NCBI RefSeq assembly: GCF_014646095.1
Contig: NZ_BMMU01000004.1
Location: 186,001 to 250,000, forward strand
Origin: Streptomyces lacrimifluminis
Lineage (GTDB): Bacteria; Actinomycetota; Actinomycetes; Streptomycetales; Streptomycetaceae
Length of the DNA: 64,000 nt
Direction: 5' to 3'
The notes under the pieces were generated by a model. The model did no database searches and had not been told where the DNA came from. It saw only the letters and a program-made list of their open reading frames with translations. How positions within the stretch are numbered: the stretch's first letter is position 1; the number at the start of each line of letters is the position of its first letter. The position numbers were made by a program, and so were the translations under genes. Shown one piece after another: positions 9,069-17,579 of this stretch.

Positions 9069-9080
9069 GACAACGTTGTC
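9069..9080. promoter_or_regulatory. LacI-family operator-like palindrome
   Basis: GACAACGTTGTC is a perfect 12-base palindrome 58 bases upstream of the GH125 mannosidase start, in the only long gap on that side. This consensus is typical of LacI-type regulators of sugar genes in actinomycetes. It most likely represses the mannosidase. The regulator gene is not in the window. Confidence 0.75.
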
Positions 9081-9201
9081 GGAGCGTACGTACCGACCCC
9101 CGCACCGCGCAAGGGGGTGCAAAGGCGGCCCTTTCGGAGGCAAGCCGGACACGCGAGCGTCCACCATGCAAGGGTGGCGCTGCCCTGTCACCCGGGCGAA
9201 G

Positions 9202-11031
9202 TCACTGCGTCGCCCGCAGGTTGTCCCAGGTCGCCCGCTTCACGATGCCGTTCACGGCCAGTCCCTTGTCGGTCTGGAATTTCATCATCGCGGCCTCCAG
9301 TCCTTCGCCGAACACCCCGTCCACGCCGGTGCCACCGATGTCGTATCCGCGCTTCGACAGGATGCACTGGACCTGTTTGACGCGCTTCCCGGTGTCGCCG
9401 ACGGCCGTGCGGGCCTTGCCCGTGTAGTACGTGCAGTCGGTGACCCAGGGGGACGTGGCGGGCTCCGTCGTGGAGCTGTCCGGGGACGGAGTGGCGGTGG
9501 GAGTGGTGCCGGTGCCGCCGTCCGTGCCCGGGTCGGGGTCGGTGCTCGCGCCCGGCTTCGTGGCCGTGTCGGTAGGGGCGTCGGGGTTCGTGGGGTCGTT
9601 CCCGGCGTCGCTGTCCCCGTCGTCGTCGGTGTCGTCGGCGACCTGCGAGGGGTCGGCGGGCCCGTCGGCGGTCTCGGTGCCGTTGCCTGACGTGCTCGGG
9701 ACCGACTTCCCGTCCGAGGTGCCCGGCTTCGGCAGTTCGCCCCCCGCCTCGGCGGCGGTGTCGGCGGAGGACGTCGGGCCGACACCGGGCGGCGAGGCGA
9801 TCGCCTCGGTTTCCGGGCGCGTGAGCACGAAGACCAGGGCAGCCAGGGCACAGAGGGCGAGGGCCACCGCGGCGGCCGGTACGGGACGTCTGCGGACCCG
9901 GGCGAGAGCTCCCGTCGGGCGCCGCTGCCCCAGGGACGTCTCGGCGGACGCCGCTGCCGGGAGGGCCGGGTCCGCCGCCGGGACCAGGGCCGCGTCCTTC
10001 GCGGCAACCGGAACCGGTAGCGCCCGCGCCGGGTTCGGGCGGTGGCCCGGGAAGCGCAGCTCCGCCGCCTGTGCGACGGGGACGCGGTACAGGACGTCGT
10101 ACGCCCGCTGCCGCTCCAGCACCCTGCCGAGCAGCGGCTGCGGCCACCCGGACGCCTCCGTGGACGCGCCGGCACGATCACGAGCCGCCTCGATCAGCGC
10201 CGTCGGCGTCGGTCGCCGCTCGGGTTCCTTGGCGAGGCAGGCGGCCAGGAGTTCGCCCAGCGCCGGGTCGGTGGCCGTGATCTCGCCGATCACCTCGGCG
10301 TCGGGCTCCTCGAAGGCGACCCGGTGCATCACGTCGACGCCGGTCCCGTCGCCGAAGGGCGCCCGGCCGGCCGCCGCGTAGATCAGGGTCCCGGCGAGCG
10401 AGAACACGTCCGACGTCGCGTCGCAGTGGCCGGTCCGCAGGTACTCCGGGGACATGTAGGCGGGCGTTCCGACCCGGTTTCCGGTGCCGGTGATCGCGCT
10501 CGCGTCGGCCGCCTTGGAGATGCCGAAGTCGATGACGTGGGCGCCCCGGAGCGACAGCAGCACGTTGGACGGCTTCAGGTCCCGGTGCACGATCCCCGTG
10601 GCGGCGAGGTCGGCGAGCGCCTGCCCCAACTCCGCCACCAACCGCCAGACGGCGCCCGGCTCCAGGGCACCGTCCTCCCGTACGGCTTCCGTGAGGTCGA
10701 GCGCGGCGAGGTACTCCGTGGCCATCCACAGCAACTCGTCCTGGAACCCCGTACCGCACAACCTCGGCGCGCGCGGCGAACGGACCCGGCCGTGCACCAA
10801 CGCCTCCTGCTCGAACCGGCGCCGGAACGTCGGGTCCTCGGCGTACTCCGGGCGGATCACCTTGACCGCGAACAGGCCGGGACTGTCGTCCGACGGGCGC
10901 GCCAGAAAGACCCGCCCCATGCCTCCGCTGCCCAGCAACGCCAACGGCACATAGGGGCCGATGTGTTCAGGGTCGGCGGGACGCAGGGGGGCAGCTCCGG
11001 CCTGCCGCAGCGCGGCAGCTTCGTCCCTCAC
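9202..11031 (-). CDS. Transmembrane Ser/Thr protein kinase with C-terminal peptidoglycan-binding domain
   Basis: About 609 residues from GTG 11031, with a purine-rich GGGGG four bases upstream; GTG 11061 would add ten residues. The kinase domain (about 27-290) shows LGSGGMGRVF, Lys57 in FAVKVI, HRDLKPSN, DFGISKA and GTPAYMSPE, all intact. A membrane helix (ALALCALAALVFVL, about 395-412) is followed by a long Thr/Pro/Asp-rich linker. The last 80 residues form a PG_binding_1 fold (DTGKRVKQVQCILSKRGYDI, GVDGVFGEGLEAAMMKFQ, LAVNGIV). This suggests a kinase that tethers to or monitors cell-wall peptidoglycan, analogous in logic to PASTA kinases but with a different sensor. Confidence 0.93.
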   Translation of the reverse strand: MRDEAAALRQAGAAPLRPADPEHIGPYVPLALLGSGGMGRVFLARPSDDSPGLFAVKVIRPEYAEDPTFRRRFEQEALVHGRVRSPRAPRLCGTGFQDELLWMATEYLAALDLTEAVREDGALEPGAVWRLVAELGQALADLAATGIVHRDLKPSNVLLSLRGAHVIDFGISKAADASAITGTGNRVGTPAYMSPEYLRTGHCDATSDVFSLAGTLIYAAAGRAPFGDGTGVDVMHRVAFEEPDAEVIGEITATDPALGELLAACLAKEPERRPTPTALIEAARDRAGASTEASGWPQPLLGRVLERQRAYDVLYRVPVAQAAELRFPGHRPNPARALPVPVAAKDAALVPAADPALPAAASAETSLGQRRPTGALARVRRRPVPAAAVALALCALAALVFVLTRPETEAIASPPGVGPTSSADTAAEAGGELPKPGTSDGKSVPSTSGNGTETADGPADPSQVADDTDDDGDSDAGNDPTNPDAPTDTATKPGASTDPDPGTDGGTGTTPTATPSPDSSTTEPATSPWVTDCTYYTGKARTAVGDTGKRVKQVQCILSKRGYDIGGTGVDGVFGEGLEAAMMKFQTDKGLAVNGIVKRATWDNLRATQ

Positions 11032-11121
11032 AAAACCCCCGAAGTGATGTTCTCCACACACCAGTTCGCCTCACTGGCAGAACGAGGCTAACTCAGCTCG
11101 CGCGTGCGCACAGGGTTTCGA

Positions 11122-11391
11122 TCAGTTCCGCAGGGTAGTCACGAAGGCCGCCCAGGCGGCTGCGGGGAAGACGAGGGCGTGACCGTGGGGGTTCTTGGAG
11201 TCACGGACGGGTATGACGGGGAGGTTGTCGGCGACTTCGAGGCACGCGCCGCCATCAGGGTTGCTGTAGCTGCTCTTGCGCCAGGAGGCAGCCATCAGGA
11301 AGTCGTCGGAAACCTCGACGCACTCGCCGCCGTCCGGATTGCTGTAGCTGCTCTTGCGCCAGGTCGCAGCCGTCAGGCCGATGGATCGCAC
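11122..11391 (-). CDS. DUF397 protein with duplicated DUF397 core
   Basis: An 89-residue protein starting at GTG and overlapping the end of the upstream regulator gene by 19 bases. DUF397 proteins usually hold one WRKSSYSN..G.CVEV unit and a C-terminal VRDSK...L.F..AW block. Here the first unit occurs twice in tandem (residues about 11-28 and 36-53, nearly identical), followed by one VRDSKNPHGHALVF block. The overlap and order match the many Streptomyces HTH_31/DUF5753-DUF397 pairs related to WhiJ and AbaA. In such pairs the small protein is thought to modulate its partner regulator. Confidence 0.92.
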   Translation of the reverse strand: MRSIGLTAATWRKSSYSNPDGGECVEVSDDFLMAASWRKSSYSNPDGGACLEVADNLPVIPVRDSKNPHGHALVFPAAAWAAFVTTLRN

Positions 11392-12224
11392 GGTACTTCC
11401 TCCAGCATTTGCCCGATGAACTTCCGCGACTCGGTGCGGGACAGGGCCAGGTCACGCACCGAATCGTACGCACGTTGCAGGCGCTCAACCCCCTCGTTTT
11501 CCTCGATGAGTTCACCGTGGTAAGCGGTCTCGGTGTAGGCCCTCGTTCGGCCATCACCCAGGCGAAGGAACATCACGTCCGTGCTGACCAGGCTGTGGAT
11601 ACCGACGCCCAAGGGCAGCACCTGGAGGGCGACGTTCGAGCGGTCGGCCATCTCCACGAGGTATACGAGTTGCTCTCGCCATGCCTTGGCGTCCCGCAGC
11701 GGGGTACGCAGCACACCCTCGGACAGGATGCTGCGGAACATCGGCGCGCCCTCGCGCAACAGCAACGCGCGACGGCCGACCCGCGCTTCCACCTGCTGGT
11801 CCAGCTCCTCGCCCGCGATACCTCCCACGGCGAGCACCTCACGCACGTACCCATCCGTCTGAAGCAAGCCGTGCACAGTGCTCACCGCGAAGTGCCACAG
11901 GCTCACCGCCTCGGACTCCAGCTCCATGTACTCGCGGTACTGCTCCTTGAACTCGGCCTTCTCCCCCAGCGCCATCTCCCACAACGTCACCAGCAACGTG
12001 CCCGTGTCGTAGTACTGGTCGAGCGCCACGACCACGTCGGCGCTGCCGAGCGTGTGGCCGTTCTCCATCTTGCCGAAGAGGGAGAAGTCCCAGCCCACCT
12101 TCTCGGCCAGCTGCCGCAGGCTCTCCCCGCTCGCCTCGCGCAACGCCTTCAGTTCCTCGGCGAACCGCTGGCGCGGCTCCTGGCTGCGGCTCGTCACCGT
12201 ACGTCGCTGTGGTCGTAGCGGCAT
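11373..12224 (-). CDS. HTH_31/DUF5753 transcriptional regulator (WhiJ-like)
   Basis: A 283-residue protein. The ATG (MPLRPQRRT) follows a strong GGGGGAGGG site. Residues about 17-75 form an XRE-type helix-turn-helix (ALREASGESLRQLAEKVGWD, SLFGKMENGH). The rest is DUF5753 (YIELE-like stretch, VHGLLQT.GYVREVL, QVLPLGVG, ELIEE). Streptomycetes carry dozens of these regulators paired with a DUF397 gene, several linked to development and antibiotic control. The coupled downstream DUF397 gene is its probable partner. The target is unknown. Confidence 0.93.
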   Translation of the reverse strand: MPLRPQRRTVTSRSQEPRQRFAEELKALREASGESLRQLAEKVGWDFSLFGKMENGHTLGSADVVVALDQYYDTGTLLVTLWEMALGEKAEFKEQYREYMELESEAVSLWHFAVSTVHGLLQTDGYVREVLAVGGIAGEELDQQVEARVGRRALLLREGAPMFRSILSEGVLRTPLRDAKAWREQLVYLVEMADRSNVALQVLPLGVGIHSLVSTDVMFLRLGDGRTRAYTETAYHGELIEENEGVERLQRAYDSVRDLALSRTESRKFIGQMLEEVPCDPSA

Positions 12225-12354
12225 CGCGCCCTCCCCCTTGCAGCGCCCATGGATTCTCACGCACCGTAATCCACCGGGTGCACAGGGCACAGGCAAAAGC
12301 CGGACGACCCCCTTGAGGAGTGAGCCGCAGCCACCAGCGTGCTCACCCCCGCCC

Positions 12355-13542
<1,188 letters not shown>

Positions 13543-13584
13543 TCAGGTCACCCGCGCGGCGCGGGCGTCCCGGCCACCCGCCAC

Positions 13585-13612
13585 GCAGAACTAGTACGCG
13601 TTCTAGTTCTGC
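13585..13612. promoter_or_regulatory. Operator with KstR-like box inside a 10-bp inverted repeat (thiolase side)
   Basis: GCAGAACTAG and CTAGTTCTGC form a perfect 10-base inverted repeat with an 8-base spacer. The core TAGTACGCGTTCTA (13592-13605) differs at one position from the mycobacterial KstR consensus TAGAACnnGTTCTA. It lies just upstream of the thiolase gene. A TetR-family regulator site is the likely role. Confidence 0.65.
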
Positions 13613-13713
13613 TTGCAGTCTGCTGACGGCCCGTCCGGCACCGCAACCCCCTTGCAGCGCCCGATACCACAAGTGGTGCCCGGAATTGAGGGCGTCGCAC
13701 CCCTTGCCTCTTC

Positions 13714-13727
13714 TAGAACCCGTTACT
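13714..13727. promoter_or_regulatory. Second KstR-like box (P450 side)
   Basis: TAGAACCCGTTACT keeps the AACnnGTT core and the left arm of the KstR consensus, with weaker right flanks. It lies 65 bases upstream of the P450 start, facing the other divergent gene, so each promoter has its own site. Confidence 0.6.
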
Positions 13728-13792
13728 ACCTTCGCGACACCCACTCATTCCTGATGGACCGTCAGATACTGGTCAGATGACGGGAGTTTCCG

Positions 13793-15031
13793 ATGGCGTC
13801 CTGTCCCGCGATGCCCGAAGGGTTCGACTTCACCGACCCCGACCTGCTCCAAGACCGCGTACCTCTCCCGGAGTTCGCCGAGCTGCGCGCCACCGAGCCG
13901 GTCCACTGGGTGCCCCAGCACCCTGGCATCGCGGGCTTCGCCGACGAGGGCTACTGGGCCGTCACCCGGCACGCGGACGTCAAGTACGTGTCCACGCACC
14001 CGGAGCTGTTCTCGTCCACCACCAACACGGCGATCATCCGCTTCAACGAGCACATCGAGCGCGACGCGATCGACGCCCAGCGGCTGATCCTGCTCAACAT
14101 GGACCCGCCCGAGCACACCCGGGTCCGCCAGATCGTGCAGCGCGGCTTCACCCCGCGCGCGATCCGTGCCCTGGAGGACAACCTGCGCAGCCGCGCGCTC
14201 GCCATCGCGGCGAACGCCGCCGCCCGCAGCGGCCCCTTCGACTTCGTCACGGAGGTCGCCTGCGAACTGCCCCTCCAGGCCATCGCCGAGCTGATCGGCA
14301 TCCCCCAGGAGGACCGCCTCAGGATCTTCGAGTGGTCCAACAGGATGATCTCGTACGACGATCCGGAGTACGCGATCACCGAGGAGATCGGCCAGCAGTC
14401 GGCCATGGACCTCATCGCGTACGCCATGAACATGTCCGCCGACCGCAAGCAGTGCCCGGCGAAGGACATCGTCACCACGCTGGTGGCGGCGGAGGACGAG
14501 GGCAACCTCGCCTCGGACGAGTTCGGCTTCTTCGTGCTGGTGCTGGCCGTCGCGGGCAACGAGACGACCCGCAACGCCATCACCCACGGCATGCACGCCT
14601 TCCTCACCCACCCCGACCAGTGGGAGCTGTACAAACGCGAACGCCCGGAAACCACCGCCGAGGAGATCGTGCGCTGGGCGACCCCCATCATCTCCTTCCA
14701 GCGAACGGCCACCCAGGACACGGAGTTGGGCGGCCAGAAGATCAAACAGGGCGACCGCGTCGGCCTGTTCTACTCCTCCGCCAACCGCGACCCCGAGGTC
14801 TTCGACTCCCCGGACGTCTTCGACATCACCCGCGATCCCAATCCGCACCTCGGCTTCGGCGGCGGAGGCCCGCACTTCTGCCTCGGCAAGTCCCTGGCCG
14901 TCCTGGAGATCAACCTGATCTTCAACGCCCTCGCCGACGCCATGCCGGGCCTCACCCTGGCCGGCGACCCGCGCCGCCTGCGCTCGGCCTGGGTCAACGG
15001 CGTCAAGGAACTCCAGGTCAGCACGGGCTAG
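13793..15031 (+). CDS. Cytochrome P450, CYP125-like (steroid C26/27 hydroxylase type)
   Basis: A 412-residue P450 whose ATG follows GGGAG by about 6 bases. MPEGFDFTDPDLLQDR, LNMDPPEHTR, RGFTPRAIR, CELPLQAIAELIGIPQED and DQWELYKRERPET track the CYP125 sequences I remember almost block by block. The I-helix AGNETT is at 254-259, the ExxR motif in EEIVRW, and the heme ligand Cys363 in FGGGGPHFCLGK. CYP125 oxidises the terminal carbon of the cholesterol side chain. The divergent FadA5-like thiolase supports a sterol or sterol-like substrate. The TAG stop lies within the left arm of an inverted-repeat element. Redox partners are not nearby. Confidence 0.93.
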   Translation: MASCPAMPEGFDFTDPDLLQDRVPLPEFAELRATEPVHWVPQHPGIAGFADEGYWAVTRHADVKYVSTHPELFSSTTNTAIIRFNEHIERDAIDAQRLILLNMDPPEHTRVRQIVQRGFTPRAIRALEDNLRSRALAIAANAAARSGPFDFVTEVACELPLQAIAELIGIPQEDRLRIFEWSNRMISYDDPEYAITEEIGQQSAMDLIAYAMNMSADRKQCPAKDIVTTLVAAEDEGNLASDEFGFFVLVLAVAGNETTRNAITHGMHAFLTHPDQWELYKRERPETTAEEIVRWATPIISFQRTATQDTELGGQKIKQGDRVGLFYSSANRDPEVFDSPDVFDITRDPNPHLGFGGGGPHFCLGKSLAVLEINLIFNALADAMPGLTLAGDPRRLRSAWVNGVKELQVSTG

Positions 15032-15114
15032 GGCCTGTCGTTTGGATCACGCTGGCTTCAGGTTGCGGCGCCGTTGTCCTGCGGCCCAAGCGTGATCCAG
15101 ACGACAGGCCCTAG
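15028..15114. repeat. 87-bp inverted-repeat element (MITE-like or strong terminator) at the P450 stop codon
   Basis: Arms of 26 bases (15028-15053 and 15089-15114) are complementary except for one G-T position and enclose a 35-base loop. Both outer ends read CTAG, the preferred target of IS5/IS630-type elements that duplicate TA or CTAG. The element begins GGGCCTGTCG, similar to insertion-sequence ends I recall from Streptomyces. It encodes no protein. It supplies the stop codon of the P450 gene and probably also terminates its transcript. Confidence 0.7.
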
Positions 15115-15279
15115 GCACAGCCGCCCGAGAGGGCCGCGTGACTCGGGCCGGCGGCCTCCCGGCGTCGCCGGCCCGTCCCGACGTGAGGCAGGGGCACATC
15201 CCACGCCCCGCCCCTGCCTCCGTCCAGCACCCCCCGTAGACTGCGATGGCAACTGCAACTACGACGGTGAGGCGTGCCG

Positions 15280-16206
15280 GTGCGATCCTGGCAACGTTGT
15301 CTGGACGCGGCGGGAGTGGCCGACGGCGACGACCGCGCCGCCTACCTGAAGGCCAAGCAGTTCATGCTGAGCCGGGAACCCGCCGGTCATGTCGCGGTAC
15401 GGCTGCTGATGCCCGCCCGTCTCCAGCCCCACATCCTGGCCGGATACGCGTTCGCGTCGTTCACGGACGACCTGTGCGACCGGGGCACGGTGGAGGAGCG
15501 GACGCGTCGCTACGCCGGCTGGGCCGAGCAGGTGCGCACGGCACTGGACACCGGAACCGCCCGGCATCCCCTGCTGCGGGCCTTCCTGCACACCGCCGAG
15601 GCACGTGAACTGCCGCGCTCCTGGGTGGACTCATATCTCGTCGGGGCCGAAATCGACCTGGACTTCGGCGGGTTCACCACCGAGGACGACTATCAGGGGT
15701 ACATCGACAAGCTCACCTGGCCGTTCCTCATGATCACCTCGGGACTGTCGATGCCGGGCGGCGGCAGCCAGGCGTACGCCGACAGCTGCCGACTGCTCGC
15801 CGACGCCTGCCAGCGCACCGACTTCCTCACCGACCTGGCCGAGGACCTGCGCGACGGACGCCTCTACCTCCCCACCGACGACCTGGAGAAACACGGCGTC
15901 GTACGGTCCGACCTGGAGCAGGGCCGGGACCTCCCGGGCGTCCGTTCCCTGCTCTCCGCCACGGCGGCGACGGCCCACGCCACGCTCCGCGAGGCCACCC
16001 GGATCGTCGCCGAACTCCCGGCGGAGCAGCGCACGTTGACCCGCTTCGTCATCCTCCTGCACGACCAGCGCCTGCGCCGGGCGACGACGATGGGCGCCGC
16101 GGTCACCCGCCGTCCGGTCCGTGACAACCCGGCCGTCTGTCTGCGCCTGCTGGCCCGCTCACACCGCCCGGACCTGACCCTGCCCGCGCTGCGAGCAGGC
16201 TCCTAG
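15280..16206 (+). CDS. Phytoene/squalene synthase family protein
   Basis: About 308 residues from GTG 15280, with GGTGAGG seven bases upstream; GTG 15274 is too close to that site. Both Asp-rich Mg-diphosphate motifs are present: SFTDDLCDRG (first) and TDLAEDLRDGRLYLP (second). These predict head-to-head condensation of two prenyl diphosphates to presqualene or prephytoene diphosphate. No desaturase, cyclase or second HpnC/HpnD gene is adjacent, so the product is uncertain; hopanoid or carotenoid clusters usually carry such partners. The gene stands between the P450 and an AraC regulator on the same strand but is separated from the P450 by the inverted-repeat element. Confidence 0.88.
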   Translation: MRSWQRCLDAAGVADGDDRAAYLKAKQFMLSREPAGHVAVRLLMPARLQPHILAGYAFASFTDDLCDRGTVEERTRRYAGWAEQVRTALDTGTARHPLLRAFLHTAEARELPRSWVDSYLVGAEIDLDFGGFTTEDDYQGYIDKLTWPFLMITSGLSMPGGGSQAYADSCRLLADACQRTDFLTDLAEDLRDGRLYLPTDDLEKHGVVRSDLEQGRDLPGVRSLLSATAATAHATLREATRIVAELPAEQRTLTRFVILLHDQRLRRATTMGAAVTRRPVRDNPAVCLRLLARSHRPDLTLPALRAGS

Positions 16207-16328
16207 CGCCTGTCGACGCACGCTCTCAACTACGCTTCCGAACGAGCACGTTGAAGCCTGCCGGGGCGCTGTCGGGGTCGTCCGTGACGGGGACGGCCGA
16301 GGTGGACGAGGACAGAGGTGCGGGCGCG

Positions 16329-17390
16329 ATGATCGGGACGGTGTTCCGGAGTGAGGACGTGGCGGCGGAGCACCGGTTCGACCACTGGCGGGAGTTGATC
16401 GGCCGGACGCACGCGCCCAGCGACATGAGCAGCGACTACGCCGCCGACTTCTGGGCGGAGCAGCGGCTGTTGCAGCTGGGCCCGGTGACGGTGTGGCCGG
16501 GGGCGTTCCGGCCGATGCGGTTCAGGCGGACCGCGCGCATGGTGCGGCAGTCGGACCCGGAGTTCTACCACGTGTCCCTGGTGCTCGGCGGCGGGCTGGG
16601 CGTCGACCATGCCGGGCGGGCCGACACCCACGGCCCGCAGGACCTGTACGTGGTCGACACCTCACGGCCGTACGACGTGGGGCCCCCGGAGGACAACTGC
16701 GGGGTCACGGGGGTGGGCGTGGAGCTCCCCAAGGCCCTGGTACCCGTGTCACCGGACCGGGTCGGGGATCTGCTGGCCAGACGGCTGTCGGCGCAGGAGG
16801 GGGTGGGCGCCCTGCTGGCCGGCTTCCTCACCGGCCTGGCCCAGCAGGCCGACTCCCTCCAGCCGTCCGACGTGCCACGCCTGGGCACGGTGGCGCTCGA
16901 TCTGCTGCTGGCCTGGTTCGCCCAGGAACTCGACACCGAGTCGGCCCTGTCCCCGGAAACCCGCCGGCACACCCTCACCGCGCACATACGGGCCTTCATC
17001 CGGCGCAACCTCCATGACCCGGACCTCGCCCCGCCGGTGATCGCCGCCGCGCATCACATCTCCGTCAGCTACCTGCACCGCCTCTTCCAGCAGCAGAGCG
17101 ACGGCGAGACGGTCGCCGCCTGGATCCGCGCCCAGCGGCTGGAAGGTGCCCGCCGCGACCTGGCGGACCCCGCCCTGCGCGCCACGCCCGTCCACACCAT
17201 CGCCGCCCGCTGGGGCCTGAACCGTCCCGCCGAGTTCAGCCGGGCCTTCCGCACCGCCTATGGCGTACCGCCCACCGAATACCGGCTCCGGGCGACGGCA
17301 TCGACAGCACCGACAGCACCGACAGCACCGCAGGACATCCCGACGGGGTCCGCCGACGGACGGGTGGTCCGGGTGCCGAACGGGAACTGA
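16329..17390 (+). CDS. AraC-family transcriptional regulator
   Basis: The ATG giving MIGTVFRSEDVAAEHRFDHW is chosen because this is the conserved start of the AraC_binding_2 domain; the frame runs back to a TTG at 16251. The 353-residue protein has this sensory domain (about 5-190) and two helix-turn-helix motifs near 240-320 (VIAAAHHISVSYLHRLFQQQ and TPVHTIAARWGLNRPAEFSRAFR, then YGVPPTEYR). A short Thr/Ala/Pro repeat and a basic tail follow. The ligand and targets are unknown; adjacent genes are candidates. Confidence 0.92.
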   Translation: MIGTVFRSEDVAAEHRFDHWRELIGRTHAPSDMSSDYAADFWAEQRLLQLGPVTVWPGAFRPMRFRRTARMVRQSDPEFYHVSLVLGGGLGVDHAGRADTHGPQDLYVVDTSRPYDVGPPEDNCGVTGVGVELPKALVPVSPDRVGDLLARRLSAQEGVGALLAGFLTGLAQQADSLQPSDVPRLGTVALDLLLAWFAQELDTESALSPETRRHTLTAHIRAFIRRNLHDPDLAPPVIAAAHHISVSYLHRLFQQQSDGETVAAWIRAQRLEGARRDLADPALRATPVHTIAARWGLNRPAEFSRAFRTAYGVPPTEYRLRATASTAPTAPTAPQDIPTGSADGRVVRVPNGN

Positions 17391-17579
17391 GGTCCCGTCA
17401 TCGGAGTGGGCCCGGCCTGCCGGCCGGCCTCGCGGTCGCCCTGCCCGTCGTGGCCGCCGCCACCTGGCAGCACGGTTTCTGGACCGGCGCGCCGCTCGGG
17501 GCACCCCCGTACGCCTGATGGCCTTCCTGGAGGACGCCCACCGCCGCGACCCGCTGCGGGCGACGGGCCCGGTGGCCGG

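Noticed and set aside
13585..16206. Terpene or sterol biosynthetic gene cluster formed by the P450, thiolase and squalene/phytoene synthase
   Set aside because: No terpene cyclase, desaturase, HpnC/D partner or prenyltransferase is present, and the P450 is CYP125-like, which is catabolic.
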